Part shown: piece after piece, positions 8,512 to 17,876 of the stretch | Position numbering within the stretch: position 1 is the first letter of the stretch | Layout: every line of letters begins with the position of its first letter | Source of the DNA: Thermodesulfobacteriota bacterium | Lineage (GTDB): Bacteria > Desulfobacterota_D > UBA1144 > Nemesobacterales > CSP1-2 | Length of the DNA: 64,000 nucleotides | Assembly (NCBI GenBank): GCA_035559815.1 | Contig: DATMAT010000020.1 | Location: 90,644 to 154,643 of the forward strand | Direction: 5' to 3' | Translations under genes and position numbers: made by a program | Notes under the pieces: model-generated | Databases searched by the model: none | Told to the model about the DNA's origin: nothing | What the model saw: only the letters and a program-made list of their open reading frames with translations

Positions 8512-11500
8512 ATGAAGCTAGTCGACACATCAATCAAAAAACCGGTAAGCGTAGCGGTTGGTGTGATATTTGTGGTCATGTTTGGGGTCATCTCCCTTTA
8601 CAAAATACCCGTCCAGCTCACGCCCGATGTCGAAAAACCTACTATCACTGTTGACACCACCTGGGAGGGAGGCAGCCCGCAGGAGGTGGAAACCGAGGTC
8701 GTACGGAAGCAGGAAGACGAGTTAAAGACGGTCGAGGGCCTGGTCCAGATGACCAGTGAAAGCCAGGATGGGAGAGGGACTATCGTCCTAGAATTCCTGG
8801 TGGGAACTGACCTCGATGCTGCACTGGTGAATGTATCGAATAAATTAAACCAGGTGAGGGAATATCCGGCAGAGGCCGACCGGCCGGTAATAAGCAGTAC
8901 GGATGTACGGGGAAGCGCTATGGCCTGGTTCATTCTTAAGCCGCTACCCAGCAATAACGTTGACATCAACCATTTTCACGACTTTGCAGAGGATTATATA
9001 AAACCTAGGTTTGAGCGGGTTCCCGGGGTCGGCTCCTCAAACGTATTCGGCGGACGGGAACGAGAGATGCAGGTAATTGTCGACCCTGATGCCCTTGCCG
9101 CACGGAATATCACCATGCTAGAGATGGCCAGGGCAATTGACCAGGAAAATGATAACTATAGCGGCGGGGATTTCGATGAAGGAAAACGCAGATACGTCGT
9201 CCGGACCATAGGAGAATACAAATCTCCGGAGGATATCGAGGACGTGGTCATCACCCGAAAAAACGGAGCGCCTGTTTACATAAGGGACGTGGCCAGGGTC
9301 AGATTGGGATACAAAGACGAGGAGTACGCTGTCCGTCAAAACGGTGAGCCGGCTATTGCCATTAATGCGATTAAGGAAAGCGGGGCTAATTCTATAGAGG
9401 TCATGGCCGGGCTCAAAGAAGCTATGGATGAGCTTAACCGGGGAATCTTGAAAGACCGCGGTATTACCTTGTACAACGTATACAATGAAACGGGATACAT
9501 TATAAGTGCAATAGACCTGGTAAAGCATAACCTGGTAATAGGAGGATGCTTGGCTATTGCGGTCCTTTTACTCTTCCTGCGAAGCGGAAGCAGCACTCTG
9601 ATCATCGCCACCGCCATCCCGATCAGTGTCATCGGAACCTTTGTGATGATGGCGCTCCTGGGCAGGACCATAAACGTTATAAGCCTGGCCGGAATGAGCT
9701 TCGCCGTAGGAATGGTCGTGGATAACTCCATAGTCGTCTTGGAGAATATTTACCGCCACATGCAGATGGGAAAATCACGTCTCAGGGCGGCGTATGATGG
9801 AACAGTAGAGGTTTGGGGCGCAGTTCTGGCAAGCACTCTCACCACTGCAGCGGTGTTTCTTCCGGTCATATTCATCGAGGAACAGGCCGGTCAGCTCTTT
9901 CGAGATATTGCCATTGCCATAAGCGTTTCCGTAATATTAAGCCTTATCGTTTCTATCACGGTAATTCCGGCCATTTCTGCCAAGATATTGAAGATTGCCC
10001 GGGGGAAAGAGGGTAAATCGTTATCAAACCTTTGGGGTTATGTCGACTTCGCCCAAGTATTTGCAGACAGAGTGACGAACCTGGTTCGCCGCATCATGGC
10101 CGACCCAAAGCTTCGTATGGGGGTAGTTTGTGGGTTTACGTTTGGCGCTTTTCTTCTTAGCTGGGTTATGATGCCCAAGACCGAATACCTGCCCGAGGGA
10201 AATCGTAATCTTATCTTCGGCATACTTCTTCCTCCTCCCGGATATAACATCCAGGAATTCACTGATATAGGTGAGCAAATTGAGAAGGACTTGAGACCTT
10301 ATTGGGAAGCAAAAGCAGGTTCTCCCGAGGCGGCAAAACTAGATGCTCCTCCTATAGAGAACTTTTTCTACGTGGCCCGGGGACGTCAGGTATTCATGGG
10401 TGCCGTCGCCCAGGAGCCGGACAAGGTTCGTGAGCTGATTCCGTTGATGCAGCGAACTCTCAGCAAAATTCCGGGCATGATTGCGGTCGTCACTCAGTCC
10501 AGTCTTTTCCAGAGGGGATTGGGCGAGGGACGCTCCATCAACATCCAGATCACCGGTCCCGAGCTGGAAAAACTCGTGGACATCGGGCAAAAGGCCTTTT
10601 TTGGCGTAATGCAAAAAATACCCGGCAGTCAAGCCAGGCCCATTCCCAGCCTTGACCTGGGGAGCCCAGAGGTGCAGGTTGTGACCGATAGAGTAAGGGC
10701 ATCGGATGTAGGCTTAACCAACGAGGAGCTGGGATTCACGGTTAACGCCCTGGTAGACGGTGCACAGGTGAGCGATTATCTGGTCGAAGGGGATGAGATT
10801 GACCTAGTGCTTCGTGGAGAGGATATATATTCGAGCCGAACCCAAGATATCGAAGACCTTATGATTAATACACCTAGCGGTGAGATGGTAACCGTCGGCT
10901 CGGTGGCGGATGTTGTGGTAACCACTGGTCCTGAGCAGATAAATCACTACGAACGCCAGAGGACGATTGCTATTCAGGTAATACCTCCCGACGAAATGCC
11001 GCTCGAATCGGCGATTGAAACAATCGAGAGAGAGATCATAACACCGCTTCGCCAGGCTGGTGAGCTGGGCGGGTCTTATAACGTCATCCTCACCGGGACG
11101 GCAGACGACCTGACCGTTACCCGGCAAGCACTCCAGTGGAATTTCCTCCTGGCTGCGGCAATTTGTTTTCTCCTGATGTCTTCTCTCTTTGAGAGTTTCC
11201 TTTATCCTTTTGTCATTATGTTCAGTGTTCCGCTCGCCGCGCTGGGCGGCTTTCTCGGGCTGGCTATCTTGAACCTCTTTATTTATCAGGCGCTCGATGT
11301 TCTTACCATGCTCGGGTTTGTGATATTGATTGGAGTTGTGGTGAACAACGCAATCTTGATCGTACATCAGGCCCTCAACAACATACGTGAGGAGGGAATG
11401 GAATTAAAAGATGCCGTGGCTGAGTCGGTAAAAACCCGTGTCCGGCCGATTTTTATGACCACGACCACAAGCGTCTTTGGTATGCTTCCTCTGGTTTTGT

Positions 11501-11703
11501 TCCCCGGCTCCGGTTCGGAGTTGTATAGAGGATTGGGAAGCGTCGTAGTCGGAGGGCTCGTGGTTTCTACCCTCTTCACCCTCTTTCTGGTACCGGCGGT
11601 GTTTGGGATTGTTTGGGATGCCAAGGAAAATGCCGCCAACAACTGGACGAGGCTTCGCCACACCCTCGGTCAATTGCCGTCAAAGCTGATGTCGCTCTTT
11701 TAG
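8512..11703 (+). CDS. Second RND efflux permease
   Basis: This 1063-residue inner-membrane transporter is of the RND superfamily. It has the usual start (DTSIKKPVSVAVGVIFVVM), large periplasmic loops and paired transmembrane bundles. TM4 reads GMVVDNSIVVLENI (Asp404, Asn405), keeping only one of the two AcrB aspartates. TM10 reads VVVNNAILIVHQA (Asn945-Asn946) without the AcrB lysine. This pattern is known in many non-AcrB RND pumps, so it probably reflects a different proton-relay subfamily and not loss of function. It is paired with the adaptor at 7308. The substrate is unknown. Confidence 0.93.
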   Translation: MKLVDTSIKKPVSVAVGVIFVVMFGVISLYKIPVQLTPDVEKPTITVDTTWEGGSPQEVETEVVRKQEDELKTVEGLVQMTSESQDGRGTIVLEFLVGTDLDAALVNVSNKLNQVREYPAEADRPVISSTDVRGSAMAWFILKPLPSNNVDINHFHDFAEDYIKPRFERVPGVGSSNVFGGREREMQVIVDPDALAARNITMLEMARAIDQENDNYSGGDFDEGKRRYVVRTIGEYKSPEDIEDVVITRKNGAPVYIRDVARVRLGYKDEEYAVRQNGEPAIAINAIKESGANSIEVMAGLKEAMDELNRGILKDRGITLYNVYNETGYIISAIDLVKHNLVIGGCLAIAVLLLFLRSGSSTLIIATAIPISVIGTFVMMALLGRTINVISLAGMSFAVGMVVDNSIVVLENIYRHMQMGKSRLRAAYDGTVEVWGAVLASTLTTAAVFLPVIFIEEQAGQLFRDIAIAISVSVILSLIVSITVIPAISAKILKIARGKEGKSLSNLWGYVDFAQVFADRVTNLVRRIMADPKLRMGVVCGFTFGAFLLSWVMMPKTEYLPEGNRNLIFGILLPPPGYNIQEFTDIGEQIEKDLRPYWEAKAGSPEAAKLDAPPIENFFYVARGRQVFMGAVAQEPDKVRELIPLMQRTLSKIPGMIAVVTQSSLFQRGLGEGRSINIQITGPELEKLVDIGQKAFFGVMQKIPGSQARPIPSLDLGSPEVQVVTDRVRASDVGLTNEELGFTVNALVDGAQVSDYLVEGDEIDLVLRGEDIYSSRTQDIEDLMINTPSGEMVTVGSVADVVVTTGPEQINHYERQRTIAIQVIPPDEMPLESAIETIEREIITPLRQAGELGGSYNVILTGTADDLTVTRQALQWNFLLAAAICFLLMSSLFESFLYPFVIMFSVPLAALGGFLGLAILNLFIYQALDVLTMLGFVILIGVVVNNAILIVHQALNNIREEGMELKDAVAESVKTRVRPIFMTTTTSVFGMLPLVLFPGSGSELYRGLGSVVVGGLVVSTLFTLFLVPAVFGIVWDAKENAANNWTRLRHTLGQLPSKLMSLF

Positions 11704-11708
11704 GTTTC

Positions 11709-11731
11709 TCGGGCGGATACGCATCCGTTCG
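11709..11731. terminator. Hairpin after the second RND gene
   Basis: GGGCGGAT-ACGC-ATCCGTTC forms a stem with G-U pairs a few bases after the permease stop. No clear T-run follows. It may be a decayed member of the GC-rich palindromic repeat family or a weak terminator. Confidence 0.35.
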
Positions 11732-11792
11732 TCCTGTCGTAGCTATATCTAAATCATTGCCCTGTCTGATACAGAAGGGGTTCCCTCTTTTG

Positions 11793-13157
11793 TCAGAAAA
11801 GGGCTTCGATGGCCTTTTCGATGGAACCCACACCGACCAAGGAAATGTTGTTATCCTGCGGTTTAAATCTCTCAAAATTTATTGTGGGAAGAATACACTT
11901 CTTGAATCCCAATTTTTCGGCTTCCTTTATTCTCAACTCAGCTTGAGAAACACAGCGGATTTCCCCGGAAAGACCGACTTCCCCAAAAACAACCACGTCT
12001 GATTGAACCGGCTTGTTGAGAAAGCTCGACGTAACCGCCATGCTGATACCCAGGTCTATTGCCGGCTCTTCAACCCTGACCCCACCGGCAACGTTCATGA
12101 AGATATCCTGGCTGAGAATATGAAGCCCTGCTCTTTTTTCGAGCACCGCCACCAGAAGGGAGACTCGGTTATAGTCGAGCCCGATGGTGGTCCTCCTGGG
12201 CACGCCGAAGTTACACGGGGAGACCAGGGCCTGAATCTCTACCAGTATCGGCCTTGTACCCTCGAGGCTGGGAGTAACGACGGAGCCGGAGGCCCCCAAG
12301 GGCCGTTCGGAGAGAAAGATCTCCGAGGGGTTTTTTACCTCCTGGAGTCCGCTCTCATTCATCTCAAAGACGCCTATTTCGTTCGTTGAGCCGAACCTGT
12401 TCTTCACCGCTCTTAGAATTCTGTAAGGATGCTCCCGTCCGCCCTCGAAGTAAAGAACGGTATCTACCAGGTGTTCAAGAACCTTGGGACCGGCTATGGT
12501 TCCTTCCTTGGTGACATGGCCTACCAGAAAAACTGCGGTGCCGTTTGCTTTTGAGTATTGCATGAGCTTGGCCGTGCACTCCCTAATCTGTCCAACGCTT
12601 CCCGGAGCAGAGGGGAAATCCCCCGTATAGGTCGTCTGTATGGAATCGACCACCACTACGACTGGAGAAAGTTTTTCTAATTGTTCTATGATATTCTCGA
12701 CCAAGGTTTCCGAGAATACAAAGAGCTTGTCTGAGCCTATTCCAATTCGCTCTGCTCTCATTTTTACCTGGTCTGGAGATTCTTCTCCGGTAACGTAGAG
12801 GACATTCATGTTGGATATGCCTATGTTATTCAACATCTGAAGGGCCAGGGTCGATTTTCCAATTCCGGGGTCGCCACCCACCAAGACGACTGAGCCAGGA
12901 ACGAATCCGCCGCCCAGAACCCTATCCAGCTCGCCAATCTTTGTTTTGATTCTTTCCTCTTTTCCGCTTTCTATACGAGTGATGGAGAGTGGCGAAGAAC
13001 CCCGAAGTTCTTTCATCCGGGGGGTTCTTTGCTTTTCTATCTTTTCTTCCACGTAAGAATTCCATTCGTCACAGGCGGGACACTTTCCCAGCCATCTGGG
13101 AGACGAGTTCCCGCAGTTCTGACAGACGAATTGATATTGTGACTTGGATTTTTTCAT
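11793..13157 (-). CDS. radA: DNA repair protein RadA
   Basis: RadA (454 residues) is a RecA-like branch-migration helicase that processes recombination intermediates. All hallmarks are present: the N-terminal zinc ribbon CQNCG...CPACDEW (residues 13-30), Walker A GGDPGIGKSTLALQ, the RadA-specific KNRFGSTNEIG motif, and a C-terminal Lon-protease-like domain with GGVRVEEPAIDLGI. The length matches the family. It is followed by the LonB-like protease on the same strand but separated by about 235 bases. The start is preceded by no strong Shine-Dalgarno sequence, but the zinc-finger distance fits. Confidence 0.97.
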   Translation of the reverse strand: MKKSKSQYQFVCQNCGNSSPRWLGKCPACDEWNSYVEEKIEKQRTPRMKELRGSSPLSITRIESGKEERIKTKIGELDRVLGGGFVPGSVVLVGGDPGIGKSTLALQMLNNIGISNMNVLYVTGEESPDQVKMRAERIGIGSDKLFVFSETLVENIIEQLEKLSPVVVVVDSIQTTYTGDFPSAPGSVGQIRECTAKLMQYSKANGTAVFLVGHVTKEGTIAGPKVLEHLVDTVLYFEGGREHPYRILRAVKNRFGSTNEIGVFEMNESGLQEVKNPSEIFLSERPLGASGSVVTPSLEGTRPILVEIQALVSPCNFGVPRRTTIGLDYNRVSLLVAVLEKRAGLHILSQDIFMNVAGGVRVEEPAIDLGISMAVTSSFLNKPVQSDVVVFGEVGLSGEIRCVSQAELRIKEAEKLGFKKCILPTINFERFKPQDNNISLVGVGSIEKAIEALF

Positions 13158-13392
13158 TGGGAATTAGATCATCTTAGGAAAAAAGTTATACATTCAAATC
13201 CTCTTCTTTTTTACCTAAATTTCCTCTGCCATCGCAGGTAAATCCATTAGTTAAGTTGTTTAGAGCTATATTATCCGCTCATACTGAGCCAGTCGGAGTA
13301 TGAACCTGTAATCATGTGAATAGGAAACCAGGCGCGTCCTTGGACCGGGCTCAGGACGATCGGTTTGGTTTAAGTTGATAACACAGTAATTA

Positions 13393-15837
13393 CTACTCCT
13401 CTCCCTCCTCATTGTTCTCCTTCCCCTTTCCGGCTCTTTGCCTGGCAAGCTTTTTGAATTCCTCCGTAAACTCCTTGAGGCGCTTGTTGACAAGATAGTT
13501 CACCGTACCCTTCTTGAATTCTCCGTTAGGGCCCTTTTCCCCGGCCTCCATACCGGTCAGGGCCTCTATGGCCTGGTCCACAGTTTCTACCGGGTAAATA
13601 TGAAACCGGCCTCCTCTTATTGCCTCGACAACCTCGCCCTTTAACATCAGGTCATTTACGTTTTGGTGGGGGATTATTACTCCCTGCTCCCCGGTCAGGC
13701 CCTTGGCCTTGCAAGCATAGTAAAACCCCTCCACTTTTTCGTTTACGCCTCCAATAGGTTGTATCTGTCCCTTCTGGTTTACCGACCCGGTAACTGCGAA
13801 ATTTTGTTTGATCGGGACGCTGGATAGGCTTGATAGAATTGCTACAAGCTCGGCGACGGATGCGCTGTCGCCGTCGATCATCTCGTAACTCTGCTCGAAA
13901 CCGAGGCTCGCCGAAAGGCTTAAGGGTTTATTCTGGGCGTACTTAGCTCCCAAATATCCACTCAGTATGAGAACACCTTTGTCGTGGATATTGCCGCTCA
14001 ACCGGGCCTTCCTTTCGATATTGACAACCCCTTCACTCCCTAGGAACGTCTCGCAGGTGATTCGGGAAGGCTTCCCAAACACGTAATCTCCTAAGTTGTA
14101 AACGGCGAGTCCGTTAATTTGCCCCACGGTCTCACCCTTGGTGTCTACCAGTATCATTCCCTTTTCGATCATCTCTCTTATCTTTTCCTCGACCATGTTT
14201 GATCGATAGATTTTTTCCTCGATTGCTTTCTCTATGTGCTCCCGAGTCACGTATCCAGCGTTTCCATCCATGCCTGCCCAGTAATCGGCTTCCCTGGCGA
14301 TCTTGGCTATGGCCCCAAATTGAACCGATAACTTGTTTTGATTGCCGGCCATCCTGGAGCAGTGCTCTATTAAGGCTTCGACGCCGCTCCGGTCAAAGTG
14401 CCTTATACCCTCGTTATCGCAGAAGGACTTGATATAGCAGGCGTACTTGTAAAGGAGTTCATCCGACCTCTCCACCACCGTATCGAAATCGGCTTTTACC
14501 TTGAATAGCTTTCGGAAGTCCTCGTCGTAGGCGTAAAGTATCTGGTAAATATAGGGGTTGCCGGTGACTATGACCTTGAGGTTTAATTTTATGGGTTCCG
14601 GTCTGATGCCGACCGTAGTCATGAGGCCATATTGTTGGTAGACGTCTTCTATTCTCAGCTCCTCGTTCTCCAATACTTTTTTGAGAGAGTCCCAGACAAA
14701 TGGATATTTAAGAATATCTATTGCCTCGACTACCAGATAACCGCCGTTCGCCTTGGCCAGCGAACCCGGTTGAATCATGGTAAAATCGGTTACCAGTACA
14801 CCAAACCTTACCTCTCTTTCTATGGAGCCGAACAGGTTGGTATAGGTGGGATGGGTCTCGAAAATTACGGGAGCCCCCTCAGAGCCGGAATTGTCTATGA
14901 AAACGTTGACTTGATACTCGGTAAAAGTGGGTTTGGGCTGAGGAGGGGTTGGAAAGGGAAGGGTGGGCCCTCCTTCGGCGACCTTATCCGGCAAAAAGTT
15001 ATCGATGTGCTCGAGTATGTGCCTCTGCATCATGTCCAGGTAATCGATTACCGAGGGATAGTTGTTGTATTTTTCCCTGACGCTCTCTAGTAGGTCCCTC
15101 ACCGCAAAAAGGGCTACCTTTTTCTCCAGTTCCTTCAGTTTTTCCATGGCATCCTTCTCTAGCTTTCTGATTCTCTTGAAAACCTCGGCTACCTCTTCAT
15201 CTATCTTCTCTTTTCTCTTTCTTATCTCCTCCTTGTGAAATTCGTCAAGGTTGGCGTAATTTTCTTGGGTAATTGGTTTCCCGTGGAAAAGGGGAATGGT
15301 TATTATCCCGGTCGGCGTGTACTGTATCTGCATCTCTTCTTCGGTGGCTTTTTTTTGAAGCTCTTCAAACAACATACCCTTTTGCTTCTGTGACTCGTTC
15401 ATAATCCGCTGCTTCTCTTCTTCATACTCCTTGCTCTCGAAGGCCTTCGGTATATCCACCTTGAGCATCTCTAGAAGGCCTTCCATATCCTTCTTGAATA
15501 CCCTTCCCATACCGGTGGGAAAGCTGACGGCCTTGGGTTCGTTAGGATTATTAAAGTTATAGACGAAACACCAATCGGGAGGGGCGGGCTTGGTCTTGGC
15601 GACCTTGGATAATATAGTTCTTATAGCGCTAGTCTTGCCGACGCCTAGGGGACCGGCAAGATAAAGATTATATCCTCTATGCTCCATCCCCAGGCCGAAA
15701 TGTATAGCCTTGACCGCTCTTTCCTGGCCGATAAATTCCTCGCAGACCCCGAGTTCCTCTGTCGTCTTGAATCCGTAAGCACTTAGGTCGCAGCGCCGGT
15801 AAACCTCATTAGCGGAAAGCTCTCTGACTTTTTTCAT
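13393..15837 (-). CDS. ATP-dependent LonB-like protease (AAA_32 type)
   Basis: This protein of about 814 residues belongs to the Lon-related putative ATP-dependent protease family. The N-terminus has Walker A GPLGVGKTSAIRT and a long charged helical insertion (residues about 160-260). The C-terminal Lon protease domain carries GDSASVAELVAIL with the catalytic Ser near residue 657 and the Lys in GGVNEKVEGFYYACKAKG about 43 residues later, the Ser-Lys dyad spacing of Lon. I place the start at 15837 because GAGGGG lies 7 bases upstream; an ATG at 15843 or TTG at 15852 are alternatives. The acidic C-terminal tail (KENNEEGEE) is typical. It probably degrades misfolded proteins in the cytoplasm. 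Confidence 0.92.
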   Translation of the reverse strand: MKKVRELSANEVYRRCDLSAYGFKTTEELGVCEEFIGQERAVKAIHFGLGMEHRGYNLYLAGPLGVGKTSAIRTILSKVAKTKPAPPDWCFVYNFNNPNEPKAVSFPTGMGRVFKKDMEGLLEMLKVDIPKAFESKEYEEEKQRIMNESQKQKGMLFEELQKKATEEEMQIQYTPTGIITIPLFHGKPITQENYANLDEFHKEEIRKRKEKIDEEVAEVFKRIRKLEKDAMEKLKELEKKVALFAVRDLLESVREKYNNYPSVIDYLDMMQRHILEHIDNFLPDKVAEGGPTLPFPTPPQPKPTFTEYQVNVFIDNSGSEGAPVIFETHPTYTNLFGSIEREVRFGVLVTDFTMIQPGSLAKANGGYLVVEAIDILKYPFVWDSLKKVLENEELRIEDVYQQYGLMTTVGIRPEPIKLNLKVIVTGNPYIYQILYAYDEDFRKLFKVKADFDTVVERSDELLYKYACYIKSFCDNEGIRHFDRSGVEALIEHCSRMAGNQNKLSVQFGAIAKIAREADYWAGMDGNAGYVTREHIEKAIEEKIYRSNMVEEKIREMIEKGMILVDTKGETVGQINGLAVYNLGDYVFGKPSRITCETFLGSEGVVNIERKARLSGNIHDKGVLILSGYLGAKYAQNKPLSLSASLGFEQSYEMIDGDSASVAELVAILSSLSSVPIKQNFAVTGSVNQKGQIQPIGGVNEKVEGFYYACKAKGLTGEQGVIIPHQNVNDLMLKGEVVEAIRGGRFHIYPVETVDQAIEALTGMEAGEKGPNGEFKKGTVNYLVNKRLKEFTEEFKKLARQRAGKGKENNEEGEE

Positions 15838-15970
15838 GCGCATACCCCTCAAAATTTATATCTTCATTTTTGCACACGACTCTGGCTTTTGCAAGCTGAA
15901 CCGCTGGTCGAATTTCCTCGAGGAGAAATTAAATCCGAGATTCCTTGTGGTTAGTATGTTTTGGTATATA

Positions 15971-15999
15971 TTGACACGGCAAATTTTTTACACAATAGT
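15971..15999 (+). promoter_or_regulatory. Putative promoter upstream of the secreted ADC-like gene
   Basis: A perfect TTGACA -35 (15971-15976) is followed after 17 bases by AATAGT as a weak -10. The gene's strong ribosome-binding site begins about 40 bases further on. Confidence 0.4.
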
Positions 16000-16040
16000 A
16001 GTAACTAACACAAGACCCACACCAGGAGGAGGAAAACACA

Positions 16041-16847
16041 ATGAAGGTAATAAAGCTTAGTAGTAGAGCTGTTTCAGTTGTATTGCTGGCTACTTTTATC
16101 GGTCTGGGAGGACTTAAAGCGGCCTATTCTGAGGACCTGCCTGCACCTCAGCTTGTGACCGATGCTTGGATGCTAATTATTGGGTTCGAGGCGGATCCGG
16201 AAGCGCTCAAGGCCATTCTTCCGCCAGGGCTCGAACTCAATCCCAGCAACATGGTGGTTATGAACATGTACACGGTTCCGGATGCGTCCCAAACCTCCGG
16301 GTTTGGGGCATACACGCTCACCTATCTTACGGTGCAGTTGAAGGACCAAGACTCATATATCATGGGTTCTGAGACAGGAGAGCCGGGCAGGTATTTTGCC
16401 TTCTATTTCAACAGCTCCCAGTTGATGCGGGATTTCACTACTAAAGTGGGAATCCCTGCCCAGGAGGGGATGACCAAGCAAACAAAGGAAGATGGGAAGC
16501 TGACATCGGTGCTGGAGGTGGGAGGAAAACCGTTTATAGTAGCGACGGCGGATGTGGGCGAAGACTTCCAGCCCGCAGCAGGAGGGCATCTCAATTACTT
16601 CGGGTTGAAGAAGTCAGAAATGGACGGCAAAGAGATGACTCGAATCATGAAATACCCGATTCCTTTTGTTGTGAGAACCGTGAAGACCGAGAATACCAAG
16701 GTTGAATTTACGAAGAATATACCCGCGGACCATCCACTCAACAAAATTAAACCCAAGAAGATTGTATGGGGATCTTACATGAAAGGCAGTTTTGTGTATC
16801 CCCAGGCAGTAGTTCTCAAGGAATGGGAAACTACTGCCAAGAAGTAA
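16041..16847 (+). CDS. Secreted acetoacetate-decarboxylase-superfamily protein
   Basis: This 268-residue protein has a clear signal peptide (VSVVLLATFIGLGGLKAAYSE) and so acts in the periplasm. The mature part resembles the acetoacetate decarboxylase-like fold: LKAILPPGLEL near residue 58 is the typical ILPPGL motif, and strands such as YTLTYLTVQL and AFYFNSSQLMRDF follow. The Schiff-base lysine of genuine acetoacetate decarboxylase cannot be assigned with confidence, so the enzymatic activity is open. A strong AGGAGGAGG ribosome-binding site sits 8 bases before the ATG. A perfect hairpin at 16873 terminates it, making it monocistronic. Confidence 0.75.
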   Translation: MKVIKLSSRAVSVVLLATFIGLGGLKAAYSEDLPAPQLVTDAWMLIIGFEADPEALKAILPPGLELNPSNMVVMNMYTVPDASQTSGFGAYTLTYLTVQLKDQDSYIMGSETGEPGRYFAFYFNSSQLMRDFTTKVGIPAQEGMTKQTKEDGKLTSVLEVGGKPFIVATADVGEDFQPAAGGHLNYFGLKKSEMDGKEMTRIMKYPIPFVVRTVKTENTKVEFTKNIPADHPLNKIKPKKIVWGSYMKGSFVYPQAVVLKEWETTAKK

Positions 16848-16872
16848 AAATCGAGTCAATTCAAATTGGTTT

Positions 16873-16906
16873 GTAGGGGCAATTAGTTTCGCTGAATTGC
16901 CCCTAC
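16873..16906. terminator. Perfect palindrome, GTAGGGGC-family repeat and terminator
   Basis: GTAGGGGCAATT and AATTGCCCCTAC are perfect 12-bp arms with a 10-base loop, followed by TTTT. It lies 26 bases after the stop of the secreted protein gene and works as an intrinsic terminator on the plus strand. Confidence 0.75.
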
Positions 16907-16919
16907 TTTTGCGTAAGCT

Positions 16920-17543
16920 ATGCTAAAGATCAGCGACGACATCATCTTAACCTGGCTTGGACATGCCAGCTTTAAGCTCGAAGCAGGCGATAAGACGATC
17001 TATATAGACCCGTGGAAGGTCAAAAAGGGCCAAGCCGACCTAATTTTTATAACCCACTCCCATTTCGACCACCTATCTCCAGACGATGTGAGAAGGATTC
17101 AGAAAAAGGATACCGTTATCATTGCCACCAAGGATTCCGCATCGAAGTTAAAGGGGAATATAAGAACAGTAAAGCCGGGTGATAATGTGGAGATTGACGA
17201 CATACAAATTCAAGCGGTACCAGCTTACAATATAGGGAAAAATTATCATCCAAAGACCAATGACTGGGTTGGCTTTGTAGTCACTTTAGGCGGGAGGAAA
17301 ATCTATCATGCCGGCGACACTGATGCCATCCCGGAGATGAAAAAGATTAGTGTTGATATAGCCCTTCTTCCCATTGGAGGGACGTATACCATGACCGCGG
17401 AGGAAGCCGCTCAAATTGCCAATGAATTTAGCCCTAGATTAGTAGTTCCCATGCACTGGGGCACAATTGTCGGTTCGGAGGCGGATGCGGAAAGGTTCAA
17501 AGGGCTTTTTAAAGGGGAAACGAGCATCCTTAAACCAGGATGA
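16920..17543 (+). CDS. UPF0173-type metal-dependent hydrolase (metallo-beta-lactamase fold)
   Basis: This 207-residue cytoplasmic protein has the metallo-beta-lactamase fold. It starts with ITWLGHASFKLE-like WLGHASFKLEAG, has the metal motif THSHFDHLSPDD (residues about 45-56, H-x-H-x-D-H), a second site in YHAGDTD, and PMHWGT near the C-terminus. This is the pattern of the UPF0173/YtkL-like family, related to the L-ascorbate-6-phosphate lactonase UlaG. No substrate is known for this group. It is the last chromosomal gene before the mobile element. Confidence 0.88.
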   Translation: MLKISDDIILTWLGHASFKLEAGDKTIYIDPWKVKKGQADLIFITHSHFDHLSPDDVRRIQKKDTVIIATKDSASKLKGNIRTVKPGDNVEIDDIQIQAVPAYNIGKNYHPKTNDWVGFVVTLGGRKIYHAGDTDAIPEMKKISVDIALLPIGGTYTMTAEEAAQIANEFSPRLVVPMHWGTIVGSEADAERFKGLFKGETSILKPG

Positions 17544-17636
17544 AGGATTTATAGGCCGACCACGAGAACACCGAGCATATGGGGTTTGTTACGATTCGTT
17601 TTAAGTTTGCTTTCTCTGGAAATTCTGTACCCTCTC

Positions 17637-17665
17637 TTGCAAATAAATTTCTCATTTATTTGCAA
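17637..17665. repeat. 11-bp inverted repeat overlapping the tRNA promoter at attL
   Basis: TTGCAAATAAA and TTTATTTGCAA are perfect arms separated by 7 bases. The right arm contains the TTGCAA that serves as the -35-like element in front of the tRNA 5' half. It could be a terminator for the upstream gene or a protein-binding site at the element boundary. Confidence 0.45.
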
Positions 17666-17738
17666 GATGATAAATCTATTGTAGATTTAAATAGCTCTCG
17701 GGGTGTAGCTCAGTTGGCTAGAGCGTTGCGTTCGGGAC
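17660..17738 (+). other. attL of the integrated element
   Basis: Bases 17671-17738 are a direct repeat of 40873-40940 with one mismatch in 68. It covers the region upstream of a tRNA-Pro gene plus the first 40 bases of the tRNA, and identity stops at the end of the anticodon loop. TTGCAA (17660-17665) plus 16 bases plus TAGATT is also preserved at attR, with a divergent 5-base spacer between. This half is presumably the original chromosomal side. Confidence 0.85.
17699..17738 (+). pseudogene. 5' fragment of tRNA-Pro
   Basis: The first 40 bases of tRNA-Pro(CGG), up to GTTCGGGAC in the anticodon loop, are identical to 40901-40940. Then the sequence diverges into the element, so this copy cannot fold into a tRNA. 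Confidence 0.9.
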
Positions 17739-17822
17739 TTTTGAAGAGCTACGCACGATGCAAGGTAATTTGTCAAAAGTTTCAGGTAGTTACACACTCC
17801 TTATTAACTCCCCAAACATCAC

Positions 17823-17842
17823 TTTCTAACCTATTTCTAACC
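17823..17842 (+). repeat. TTCTAACC repeat pair, left element end
   Basis: TTTCTAACCTATTTCTAACC holds two TTCTAACC units 11 bp apart. The identical 20-mer occurs at 40761-40780 inside the larger right-end array. It lies between attL and the integrase start, a place where arm-type integrase sites are expected. Confidence 0.7.
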
Positions 17843-17876
17843 ACTTCCCAGAAATTCGCTGTCATCTCTAGCTTTC

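Noticed and set aside
10804..11367. 187-codon minus-strand frame inside the second RND permease
   Set aside because: A shadow of a strongly supported 1063-residue gene on the other strand.
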